Below are positions 1-9,900 of a stretch of DNA of 64,000 bases, in pieces. Every line of letters begins with the position of its first letter. The first letter of the stretch is position 1. The stretch spans positions 1 through 64,000 of the forward strand of contig CBDCWQ010000013.1 in NCBI GenBank assembly GCA_965223435.1, written 5' to 3'. The DNA is from CBDCWQ01 sp965223435 (GTDB lineage: Bacteria; Myxococcota; Kuafuiibacteriia; Kuafuiibacteriales; Kuafuiibacteriaceae). A program made the translations under genes and the position numbers. The notes under the pieces were generated by a model. That model had not been told where the DNA came from, made no database searches, and was given only the letters and a program-made list of their open reading frames with translations.

Positions 1-1568
1 GCACGAACCACCGGCGGGTCAGGTTCGTCCGACGAGGTCCGCGCCACGTCTCGCACGATCGTTTTTTCAACCCTTTGGCGCAGTCCGGAACGGCTCAGCA
101 CCGTGAATACGATCCGGTTTTCGCCAGGTGCCAGTTGCACGACCTCGTGAAAACTCCGACTCTGCGTGGAGACCAAGAGCCCATTGATGTAGAACCCGAG
201 CAGGTCCCCGCCGAAGACCTCGCCCCCCACCGTCAACCAAGCGTTCTCGGTGTAGACCACGTCCTCAGAAGGTTCGAGAACAAGCAGCGTAGGTGGGTTC
301 ACGCCCTGTAGCCCCTCTGGGTGCTCGGGCCGGACCTCCCGGTCTGCCAGATCGCCCCCCGGTCTGAGCCCCAAGAATCGCGCATTCAGGGCATCGACCA
401 GATGCGTCACGGCCACACCGGGGCGAAGGGGCGACTCCGCGACGAGGTTCTCGACTTCGGAAAACCCGGACAGATAGGCCACCAACTCCGACAACCGCAA
501 AACCGCATCTCGGGGCGGCTGCTGCCGCGATGGAGGCGCGCCGGGATCAAACCCGTATAGAGTCTCTTCGTAATGCGCCGCATCGATGGGTTCATAGGTC
601 CCCATCAGGGCAATGCGAATCTCCGTGGGCAGCGCCCGTCCGTGGGCCCCAGGCGCCATGCGTTGGCCCTCGTAGATCTCCCAGTCGCCCCGTGGGCCGG
701 GCGCCACGACAAAGTGGGCATCGAGGTCAACCTTCTTGCGCTCAACCATCTCACGCGCCTCGAACGCACCCACCGAAGTCCGTGAGGACGTCATGGTCCG
801 CGCAAGCACAATGGTGCGGGGCTGCTCACGAACATCGGCGACCCCTGGGGCCGGAGTCCGCCGCACGCTCCACTCGCTCCGCGCCACAATCCGCGAACCG
901 TCGTCCACCACCGGGCACCCCCGCACGACTGCCACCGCGTCCGCAAAGTCCCAAGCATGCGGAAGGCAGCTTTCTTGAAAGGGTTCCTCGTGGGTTTGGG
1001 TTTTCGCCCAGTAGCCATGGCCCGGAACAAAAAAGGCCCCCACCCGAAGACGTTCGAAAAATTGATTGCTATTGTTCCAGCGCACAACCCGTGTGAGGTT
1101 AGGGTCTTGGTACACCGTACGCTCGGTGACGCTGATGAACCGCCACCCAGCGTCTGCCTGCGTAGAGGAAGCCACCGGCCCCAAAACCAGCTCACCTTGC
1201 AGCCCAATGCGTGTAGGCTCGGGCGCCCAAACCCAATAACCGGACTCCGGCTCTAAACTTGTCGATGCGACACGCACCGTCTTCGGGCGAGACGGACCAC
1301 CTGCGTGCAATTCCCAAACCGAAAGTCCCTTGTTTTCGAGGATCGGCAACAGATCCTCGTCGGCCACGACGGGAAAACTCACAAGGTTCCATCCGGCCTC
1401 AAGCGAACGCTCGAACCTTCCACCCTCAGCCAACGGCGAGAAGGCTGGCCCCTCACCGCCGTAGGCAGGTGAACCGTCGCTGAGCAAGAGCCCACAAAAC
1501 AGGGCGAGTGCAAAGCGCGGGCTCAAACGGTTCCACAGCGCCGAGCACAATACATTGCGGGTATCCAC
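1..1568 (-). CDS. Giant modular exported protein, N-terminal part (runs off left edge)
   Basis: The frame is open on the minus strand from 1568 to the window edge, 522 codons with no stop, so this is the 5' part of a longer gene. A GTG at 1568 is the best start: a GAGGAGG-like ribosome site lies about 11 bases upstream and the in-frame stop at 1650 limits the alternatives. The first 40 residues have an Arg followed by a hydrophobic stretch (FALALFCGLLL) ending SPAYG, a signal peptide. Next comes LEAGWNLVSFPV and a GHGYW motif, the same N-terminal domain found in the two giants starting at 3998 and 26502. An unrecognised segment follows, then near residues 440-510 an Ig-like domain (VVYTENAWLTVGGEV, FYINGLLV) clearly like that of the 5148-aa protein. 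Enzymatic role unknown; the catalytic or tip part lies outside the window. Confidence 0.8.
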   Translation of the reverse strand, partial: MDTRNVLCSALWNRLSPRFALALFCGLLLSDGSPAYGGEGPAFSPLAEGGRFERSLEAGWNLVSFPVVADEDLLPILENKGLSVWELHAGGPSRPKTVRVASTSLEPESGYWVWAPEPTRIGLQGELVLGPVASSTQADAGWRFISVTERTVYQDPNLTRVVRWNNSNQFFERLRVGAFFVPGHGYWAKTQTHEEPFQESCLPHAWDFADAVAVVRGCPVVDDGSRIVARSEWSVRRTPAPGVADVREQPRTIVLARTMTSSRTSVGAFEAREMVERKKVDLDAHFVVAPGPRGDWEIYEGQRMAPGAHGRALPTEIRIALMGTYEPIDAAHYEETLYGFDPGAPPSRQQPPRDAVLRLSELVAYLSGFSEVENLVAESPLRPGVAVTHLVDALNARFLGLRPGGDLADREVRPEHPEGLQGVNPPTLLVLEPSEDVVYTENAWLTVGGEVFGGDLLGFYINGLLVSTQSRSFHEVVQLAPGENRIVFTVLSRSGLRQRVEKTIVRDVARTSSDEPDPPVVR

Positions 1569-2245
1569 GGTCGAGTTTCCCTCCTCGAAATCCCTCGTCG
1601 GTCCGCCAAACCCGCAGTCCCAGAGCGCCGGTGCGGTGCAGCCGAACAGTCACGCTCGGGACACAGGTATCGCTGCATCCACGAAGCCGCATCATAAGCG
1701 TTTGCGAACCAGGTCGTGTCAAACGGTTTCGACTCCGGTCGTCATGCGATCCGGATAAAACACCGCTCAGAGCGCCTGGACCACACCGAGGGAGACCTAT
1801 TCACGACAACTCGAATTGTCAGCATCGGAGCCTGCCCTCAAACCACCTCAGGGTAAAACGCAGGGCATTTTGAGGCCACGGGCTGGCGGTGGCCATGGGG
1901 TATTTTTCAAAGGTGAGAAAAGGCTGAAGAATGTTGCGAACGAGCGCCGTGCCACCGTGGACGTAGGCGAGGCCCACGAGGCGTCGCAAGGTCTAGCGTA
2001 GCCCAGACGAAAACGACCGGCTCGGGGCCGATGTGTCAAGGAAACCTGCGAGGCCAAGTTGCCACACGTGGCGTGCGAGGCTGCTGTTGAAATTTCCAAT
2101 GAAGGACTTGAGTTTATTAACGCTCGTTTTTGGGTATCGAGCTCTACAAGGATGAGGCTTGGGTTCCAGAAAGATACTCGGACCAAACAAGGTACCAGTT
2201 GGCGAGAGCCATGATATCCGTGCACGGGTCACACGAGGCAATTGA
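1569..2245. other. Gene-poor stretch with one coding-like relic
   Basis: No complete gene is supported here. On the minus strand, roughly 1990 down to 1822, one frame reads a plausible 55-residue piece (LRRLVGLAYVHGGTALV..., ...NALRFTLRWFEGRLRC, stop) with no start and no recognisable family. It may be the tail of a decayed gene. Upstream of the giant gene at 1568 a TTGACA (minus strand, about 1724-1729) and a TATGAT (about 1698-1703) are visible, but their 20-base spacing is poor for a sigma-70 promoter. Confidence 0.3.
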
Positions 2246-2557
2246 TCACTTAATGCGCTCAATCCAATATCTGGGTCGCCTACGTTGGTGGGCGACCGCA
2301 ATGACGAACCGGCTGTCTCTTAGCCTTGCGGTGACGACGGTGTACGGAAAGCGGCTTAGCACGAATTGTCGGAGATCATATTTGTCATCAAAGCCCGGAA
2401 TGAGAGCGCCGCTCTGCGGGAAATTGGTCGCCCGATCGACTTTTGCCATCACCTCGCGGAGAAACAGGCGACCGTATCCTAACCGCTCCTGCTCATAATA
2501 GACGACAGCCTGCCGCAGCTCATCGGCGGCGTCCGATTGAAATGGCAACCGCATCAA
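2246..2557 (-). CDS. parE: RelE/ParE-family toxin
   Basis: This 103-residue protein has the RelE/ParE layout: an N-terminal helix pair (DAADELRQAVVYYEQER, LFLREVMAKVDRA), a central strand segment with RQFVLSRFPYTVV, and the closing VIAVAHQRRRPRYWIERI typical of ParE-like plasmid-stabilisation toxins. ParE toxins usually block DNA gyrase and RelE toxins cleave mRNA; the sequence alone does not settle which applies. Its ATG overlaps the stop of the upstream antitoxin gene as ATGA, so translation is probably coupled. Length is normal for the family and the C-terminal motif is intact, so the gene looks functional. Confidence 0.88.
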   Translation of the reverse strand: MMRLPFQSDAADELRQAVVYYEQERLGYGRLFLREVMAKVDRATNFPQSGALIPGFDDKYDLRQFVLSRFPYTVVTARLRDSRFVIAVAHQRRRPRYWIERIK

Positions 2558-2793
2558 TCAGCGCTGAGAATTTTATGGATTTGGTCTTCCAGTTCGTCGC
2601 ATGGGATAAGGCTGGAATCGCCACGCTCGACGGCTTCGATTCGTCGCATGATTTCGCAATGCCATTCGGGGTGTAGTTGCGCGCCCGTTTCTTCCAGACT
2701 CTGGTTAAGAGCCTCGACAAGGGTTGCTCGTTCCTCCCGCGGAAGCAGAAGCGCCTGCTCGAGGAGCTTTTTGGCGGCGGACGACACGCGCAT
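2554..2793 (-). CDS. ParD-like antitoxin (addiction module component family)
   Basis: A 79-residue acidic protein with the pattern of the short 'putative addiction module component' antitoxins: KKLLEQALLLPREERATL near the start, a Trp followed by EIMRRIEAVERG, then SSLIPCDELEDQIHKIL. Such antitoxins are encoded directly upstream of ParE/RelE toxins and neutralise them by wrapping around the toxin. The gene order and the four-base overlap with the downstream toxin fit this. A nested inverted repeat at 2822-2857, 29 bases upstream of the ATG, is a candidate autoregulatory operator. The ribosome site is weak (GGGGCG). Confidence 0.85.
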   Translation of the reverse strand: MRVSSAAKKLLEQALLLPREERATLVEALNQSLEETGAQLHPEWHCEIMRRIEAVERGDSSLIPCDELEDQIHKILSAD

Positions 2794-2821
2794 AGTCTAT
2801 CGCCCCACGGCCTACTTTGTC

Positions 2822-2857
2822 ATCCCTAAGCGTCCGAAATTTATTCGGAATAGGGAT
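2822..2857. promoter_or_regulatory. Nested inverted repeat upstream of the toxin-antitoxin pair
   Basis: ATCCCTA (2822-2828) pairs with TAGGGAT (2851-2857), and inside it TCCGAA (2833-2838) pairs with TTCGGA (2844-2849) around ATTTA. The arms are perfect, separated by short unequal spacers. The position just upstream of the antitoxin start suggests an operator bound by the antitoxin or complex. A hairpin terminator for something to the right is less likely, as no T-run or gene is seen. Confidence 0.5.
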
Positions 2858-3313
2858 CTTGAAGACTTAGGCACAAATCCCTCCACGTCGGTACGGGATC
2901 GGGGAGCCCCTTCATTTCGCGGGTTAGGCCAGTGTTATGCAACAAGTCGCTCGCATGACGGGCTTCCCTGTTCCCCCTCCTCTGGTGATTTCATTTTCGC
3001 AACAAGAAGGATTTTTCGGACCGTGCTACGTTGATTTCTCTCCCACAAAACCAGCACCAGAAACGCCTTGGTGAGCGAATTGGGGCCCGGATGAGCGCGA
3101 ATGAAAATGCCAAGCACCCGACGCCCTGCTCCGCATGTATGTCCTGGTTCAATTCGATTCTCGTCGTGACTGAAGGGCAAACGGTGTAGATCCATGCTGC
3201 GATCGTCGTCCTTAGGAGCGATGCACGATACCATCAACATCTTTGGGACTTTCGGAAGCGCCACGGACATCCCTCAAGGTAAGAAAATCACGGCTTGGCC
3301 GGCAGGGCTTGTC
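2858..3313. other. Intergenic stretch without supported gene
   Basis: Short frames exist on both strands, but none has a recognisable motif, ribosome site or coding-like composition. The stretch separates the toxin-antitoxin promoter from a gene relic that starts near 3314. Confidence 0.4.
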
Positions 3314-3567
3314 CATCTCGCCGCCCGCTTTGAAGGCGTTTGGATCTATACGCAAGGCATCACGCTTCACCAAGTGGCTCGGCGCAAAGAGAACGCCGAA
3401 GCTCAAAGCCTCGCACGATGGCTCTGCGACAAGTAAAATGCGGTCTGGGTCTGGCCGTTTTCGAAAAACACCAAAGAAGACACCTGATCCGACGCGCGCC
3501 TCGTGACGGGCGCCAACGCTTAAGCGGTACATGGACTTGGCGCCTTCTTGCTGTCGGAGGCGCCTGG
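3314..3567 (+). pseudogene. Decayed fragment of a giant-family toroid domain
   Basis: The plus strand reads HLAARFEGVWIYTQGITLHQ and ...LARWLC, matching HLARFDRVWAYTQGITLAQ and the following LC in the 4.5-kaa protein on the minus strand. It then breaks. After a frame change the DNA still aligns with the next part of the paralogues: a degenerate copy of the WPFSWNT segment, then DARLVTGANA, an in-frame TAA, and AVHGLGAFLLSEA (compare DARLVTGASAWALHGIGSFI in the 5148-aa protein). A stop therefore replaces the conserved Trp and at least one frameshift separates the halves. No similarity is seen outside about 250 bases, so this is a relic of a once longer gene. Confidence 0.8.
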
Positions 3568-3997
3568 CAACCACAGGGATCCTCAGCACACGCCGAAAAG
3601 GCCACGCGGGTAATCAGATATGCATGGGTCACCCATCGAGACCACGCGCCAAATTCGAACGCGCGTCTTGAGAGATTCAATCGGAGTCTATTTTGTGGCC
3701 CTCTTTGCCACGATCGATTTTTCGCGGAGTACGAGCAAAAGTAGGGTCTTCTTCACAACGTAGTCCATGAATTTGGGCGACTTGGCGTCTTTCCCATGGT
3801 GGTTTTGCCCCGTTCAGCCTCGTGGTTTTGCGCCCTCGATGATATCGCAATAAAGCTAGCGAAAACCATTGACGGCACTCGGTAAAACCATGGTATGCGT
3901 GCGCGGGAATGGGAGTCCCGCCACGACGCGACGGCGTACACGCACGCCCCAGTCGACCAAGACCGTCCGGTGGGGGACAACCTGACGCGGGGAGCGC
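3568..3997. other. Intergenic stretch upstream of the 5148-aa giant gene
   Basis: No gene is supported. A TTGACG at about 3867 resembles a -35 hexamer, but no convincing -10 follows at 16-18 bases. A GC-rich patch, including the short inverted pair GCGGGA/TCCCGC at about 3901-3919, lies before the ATG at 3998. A short frame with ERFNRS reminiscent of integrase-core transposases was not accepted as evidence of an insertion sequence. Confidence 0.3.
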
Positions 3998-6900
3998 ATG
4001 AACGACGCACAAAAAGCAGGAGCCACGCAAAACGAACCGCCGAGAGGCCGTCCCGTGAGGGTGCCCAAACTTTGGAAACTCATGATGGTCTTCGTGGGGT
4101 GCATGGTCTACGGCCAGCACGGATGGGCTGAAGAGCAACCCGAACATCACTACACGCTCGACGCCGGATGGAACCTCGTTGCTTTTCCGTTTGCTCCCGA
4201 GTCGGATGTCAGCGCCATTCTCAAGCACCACGCGACCGAGGTCTTCCCTGCAACCGTAGCCGAGCCCATGGGCGAGCTGGGCGAGGGGTGGGACGGGCGC
4301 GTGGACCACCACCGCCCGTACTGGGTGCACGCGGAGCGAGCCATCACGCTGAGCTTCAAAGGTTTCCGAAAGAACGAATCGCGGGTCGCGCCTTCAACCG
4401 GTAAGCCAGGCTGGCAGGCCTTCCACGTGTTTCAAATGCTGACAAACACCGATCCCAAGATGACCCGTGTGCTTCAGTGGGTGTCGCACGAACAACGTTA
4501 TCGAACACTCGGCCCGGAAGAAACCCTCCGCCCCGGCCAGGGCTACTTTGGGCACCTAACCTTTGATGGCCCTCTTTTTGCGTTTTCGCACGAGACGACA
4601 CAAGCGGTAGGGGCCGCGCACCCGAGCCAAAATCGTGACCTGACCGAACCCCAGCTGACCGTTTTAAGGCCGAGCGCTAAAATCCTTTACACCGCAGATC
4701 CCTGGCTACGCATTGAAGGGCACGTAGACGACACCAACCTTCAAGGGCTCTACCTCAATGGCGTACACGTGGGCGCCGCGAACAGATCGTTTGCGCACCT
4801 TCTCTCGCTCTCGCCAGGGGTCAACGATGTCGAAGTGCTGGCCCTCGATGAGGCCCAAAACCGGAGTATCATCACACGCAGAGTGGTCTTTGACCCGAAC
4901 CCGCCCGTGTTCGAACTTTCGGCATCCACACCCACCTCGGACACCGCCGTTGAGCTTGAGGTGCACATTGATGAGCCTCACTTGTTTGGCCTCTGGGTAG
5001 ACAACAAGCCGGTGACCACCGGGCCCTCGTTTGTCAAACGTTGGTCCATTGAATCAACGCCTTTCGGCACATCGTACTTCTCTATGACTGCCGTTGATCG
5101 CGCCCACAATCGTGCCGAAAAAATGGTTGCCGTCTATCGCGATGAGCAGGGCATCATGGTGCTCCTCGAAGGACTCCCACAAAAGGAGGACGGACCGACC
5201 TCCTCACCCCGGGCCATCGCCCACCCAAGCTTCAGGGCGACGACCGACCAAGGCTTTGAGACGCCGTCCATTTCGCCGCTCCGTCTAGACTTGGACTCTC
5301 CAGAAGAGGCGCTAAGCTATACCGATCAATCCGGCCTGCGCATCTCGGGCACCACCCACTCCGTTGAGCCCATCATGTTAACCGTGAATGGGCTTTTGGT
5401 CACAACCGCCACCGGCGCGTTTTCGATCCCCATTCAACTCAAACCCGGACGAACAGAGATCGTTGTCCGCGCCGAGGCCCAGGCACACGAGCGTCGTCAA
5501 CAGTCCCGCGTAGTCATTTACGATGCCGACGCGCCCCACATCGCCATTTTGGGTCCTCAAGAACAGACGGTGTATGAAGAGCAGGTTCTTGTGCAGGGAA
5601 CCCTAGATGAGGCGCATCTCGAAAGCCTGCGCATTCGAAAGACGGGCAGCCTTTTGGCAGGGACACCCATCGAGGTCGAAAACGGCCGCTTTTCGGTATC
5701 CCTCCCACTCGACCCGGGTACCAACACGTGGACTCTGGAGGCTGTGGACCGGGCCAAGAATATCTCGCGCGAAAAGCTCGTCTTCGGGTACGCCCTCGAT
5801 CCGGTTCTCGAAAAACCGCCGATGCCGCCCACCGAGCTCCTCGGGTCCGAGGCCGATAAAGAAGTGCACCTCGTGTGGCACCCACCGGCCGCATTGGCCG
5901 ACGGCGAGCCGCTTCCTGCAAGGGCTCCGCTGTATTACCGGGTTCACCGTGAGGAAATCACGCACCACGGGGTGGTTGAAGCCACAGCGCCTCTCGCCGA
6001 AACCGAAGACCACCGCTTCTTAGAGACGCTCCCCGCGTACGGCGTGTACCGATATTTCATTACGGCCGTAGCCAAAAACGCAACAGGCCAAGAACTGGAA
6101 TCGGCGCGATCGCAGTCGGTCGAAGTCCGCGCGCTTGAGCCCTCTCCGGTTCTGTTATCGGGTGAATTTGAGTCACCGGCCTTTGTGACCAGCAGCGCCC
6201 TCAACGCGAGGCTTCCAAGAAGCACCGCCACCCAAGATGGCAGCAAGACCTTGATTCATCTCGGGTTCGTCGCTCGCGGGGCAGACGACCAAAGAGATCG
6301 CATCGAAGTCCTTCGTTCCGAAAAAAACGGTGCGCCCGGCTCATTCGCTCCGATCGGAACCAAGCCGGTCTTCGAAGTGGAGTCCGGCTGGACAGTGACC
6401 AGCCTAGACATCGCGTCACACGACAAAAAGCTGTCGGTGGCCTGGACCGAACGCTCGGACCAGAGCCCCCCCAGATTTCGTATTCGGCTACGGAGTCTCA
6501 GAGGCGAAACCTTTGAGACAACCCCATGGGACGAAGCCACCAGCACCCGCTACAAACGCGATGTGCGTATCGCCCTCGATCGATTCGGCCAACACCACAT
6601 GGTCTGGAGTGAGGCCAACAAGATCTACTACGCACGAAACCATCGGCGTGAGTGGGATGCCCAAGGACACCCGCTCAATGTGTTTGATCGCCGTCGTCGC
6701 ATTCCGGCCACGGAAGAGGTCAAGTACTTGGTCAAGTATGACCCAGACCCTGATTGCGACTGTCCGGATTGTTGGTGTGAAGAATCGTATCCGATGAGCC
6801 AAGAGCTCAACCCCAAAGACGGACTTCGCCCTTATGGTTCAACCATCGATTGGTGGGAAGACAGTTACGTGTACACACCCGCGCTCCACGTCAGCGACAA

Positions 6901-9900
6901 CACCGTCAGCATCATCGCCCACCAGTCGAAGAACTGGGATGGAAGCCCGGTCGACAACCCCGGCTGGGTGTCCATGAGAACCACGCCCGTCTTCAGTGAA
7001 ACGATCGTTCAGCGCAAGCAGCCCACCAGGCTGGTGGTGGGCTGGCGAGAAGCCTGGAAAGACGCGTACGAACCGGGCGACGAAGCCCTGTGGGACACCC
7101 TAGGCATCCGCTATCAGTATCGCTACCGCGGCACCTGGCACCACGAGGATTCGATTCAACTCGCACAACGTCCTCTTGACGACGGGCCCCCCTCCGAAGC
7201 CCATCCAGAAGGAGAAAAAGGCGGCCCAAAAGAAGGAGACCGCAATCGGTGGCACTACCAGGTCGTGGATACCTTTGCGCCCTCCCGACCCGAACGCCCC
7301 TCGTATCCCGAGCTCGCTGAGGGTCCTTCGGGAGTTCTCTATACGGTGTTCGAGAAGGGCCCTTCAACAGACCCGAACCGACCGGGGGCGGGCGCGCTTT
7401 TTATCGCGGCGTCGCAAAACGGGGGCAAAAGCTGGAACGCCCCGAAGGCCCTCGTCGCGCAGAAGATACAACTCAAAGGGTATATGCCCAGCATTGCGGT
7501 CAACGCCCTCGGAAAAATAGGCGTCGCGTTTTATCAGCCCGAAACCCAAGGCCCAAATTCCGGTGGGGTGCTGCTTGTGGCCGAAAGCGAAGACCAGGCA
7601 GACACCTGGACCACCCAAATCGTCAACACGGACCGCAAAAGCCAACGTCGGCATCCTGTCAAGCGCCTACACCCGTCGCGCAGCGAAACCCAAGAGCTCC
7701 AGGATCCAAGCTCGTATGCCCCCACGGTCCCCGGCGCACCTCAACTTCTGGCGCTCGAAGAGCTGTTCTTCTCGGCCTTCATCCGCGAACCCATCGCACC
7801 CTCGGACAGCGACCGTCTCATGAGCACCCGAGCTTCCTCGGACACCACAACCCAAAAGCTTTCGATTGAGGTCGAGGCCCACCACGCCGGCGCGAACAAG
7901 CCCGTGCCCGTCAGGCTGCGGATCGTCAACAAACACGACATCAAGGTTCACGAAGAACCATCGGATCTGACCCTCCCCCAAGTGGCCGAGCTTTTGCCCG
8001 GCGCCTTGGCGACCGGGGTTGCGTCCTCGGTTGCTGCCGACCTCATGCAAGCAGAGGACAGCACACCCCATTCGATCGCGCCGTTGGCCATCGACGCCGC
8101 CCTCCAGTCTAGCAGCACCGTCCCGCTCAATTTTTCCCAAGGGGAAGCCGTCCTCACGGTTTCACCAACCACCGAACAGGGCTTTGTGTTGCCCGCCCGT
8201 GACCGTGGCAAACACAAACCGAGCAACTATCAAAAGGCCATCATGGCCAACCACACCATGATCCGCAGAACCACGCTCGAGCCTGGTGGGGCCGCACCCT
8301 ATTTTTACAAGGACCATCATCCTCCGATGAATTCAGATGGGGCATACCAAGTCGAATATTCTGGAGGCCCCGAGGGGATTGATCCGATGGAGGCCGAAGC
8401 GCTTCAAGATCCCACCTTCAAGGCAAGCGACAGCGATCAAGACGCCAAGTACCTGGCCCGATTCGAGCGGGTGTGGGCTTACACCCTCGGCATCGCCTTG
8501 GCGCAACACGCCCGAGGGCAAGGAGGCACCACGCGAGGGGCCGAAGCCCACCACACCACGCGGGCCCTCGCCCGCTACCTGTGTGCCCATGCCGTGGTCG
8601 ATCCCCAGGATCCGAGCAAACTTCGAGGATGGCACTTTTCATGGAACACCAAAGGCGACGACTGGCGCGATGCCCGGCTCGTGACCGGCGCCAGTGCCTG
8701 GGCCTTGCACGGCATCGGAAGTTTTATCACCTCCGAAGCCTTCCAAACCCTCCCCTCTGAAGCGGAAAAGACCTGGTTCAAGGGGTGCTACCATGGTGCC
8801 CTCAACGGCCTTCGCGATCACCGGCGCGCCCACACCATGAAAGATGGACGGGTTGTGAGTCTCATGACCGCCGGCTGGACAACCGAGGGCCTCAAACACG
8901 CCCACGCACCCCATCGCGTTTTCGGCGATAACCGCCATGCCTCGGCCACGAATCCCCAAGAACAATGGGCCTACTACAGCATCCTCGACGCCATCGGATA
9001 CCCAAACTACAACGAACCCACCGAAATCCAAGTGTGCGTAGAAGGCCGCGCCCAGTCCTGTGCTTCTCAGTCGCGCACCAGCTCAGTCTGGAGACTCCAA
9101 GCCATCGACGAGAAAACGTGGAAAGCACTCAAGCGCCCGACCATGGCTGAAAACGTGGTGACCGAGCATCTGCTCGACACCCTAAGCGTGCTGAACCACG
9201 CCCTGGACCACCGCTCAGAACTGGGGCTTGCCGACCAAGAGAGCACCCTCAGCCAGTGGCGAAACGAAGTCCGTGATGCCGTTTTTTATAGTCTCTGGGA
9301 CGAAGCAGGCGGCCGAGAAGAACTCAGGCAGGCCCTCGAGGCAGACAACGCCCGCCCGAAAAATGCAAGGGCCCTAGACGCTGAAAAACGAAGATGGATC
9401 CATGAGGCCACCGCCGCGGGCAGATCCTCAAGCGTCGGCCGGGTGGTGACCGGAGGCACAATCGACGCTAAGGGTCATTTCCAGATCAGTCCGCACACCG
9501 CGATCGACAACTGCAGCTGGCTCGCCCTCTCAGTCAACCACGGCGCACTCAAAGCATCTTCTGATTCGGTCTACCTCGACCGACTTGAGCAATGCCTGCA
9601 GTATACGGTGGTCCGCTTTGCCAAAAACCTCGGGTACGACAAAACCGCTTGTCATGCCGATGCCTGCCCACCACGGACGACCTACTACGGGACCCACTAT
9701 TTCCAAAACGACTTCAAGGATCCGTACATCCTCCCAAGCAACCTTCAGGAATCTTCGTACCATCTCGAAGCCACGATGGGCCTCATCGGTGGCTTACTCC
9801 AGTTTGCCGAGGCCCATCCCGAGCGGGCCTCTTCGGACCGGTTCCAAGGTGAGGCTCTCAAACTATGGGCCGGTGCTCAAGCCTTCGTCCGCGATCACGG

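Noticed and set aside
1698..1729. Sigma-70 promoter TTGACA...TATGAT for the left-edge giant gene
   Set aside because: The spacing is 20 bases, too long for a standard promoter; kept only as a remark in the region entry.
2935..3270. A 111-codon minus-strand open frame
   Set aside because: No motif, no ribosome site, irregular composition, and it overlaps the start of the relic region.
3600..3745. Possible transposase remnant (ERFNRS-like string)
   Set aside because: Only six residues resemble the IS3 integrase core, with no terminal repeats or DDE context.
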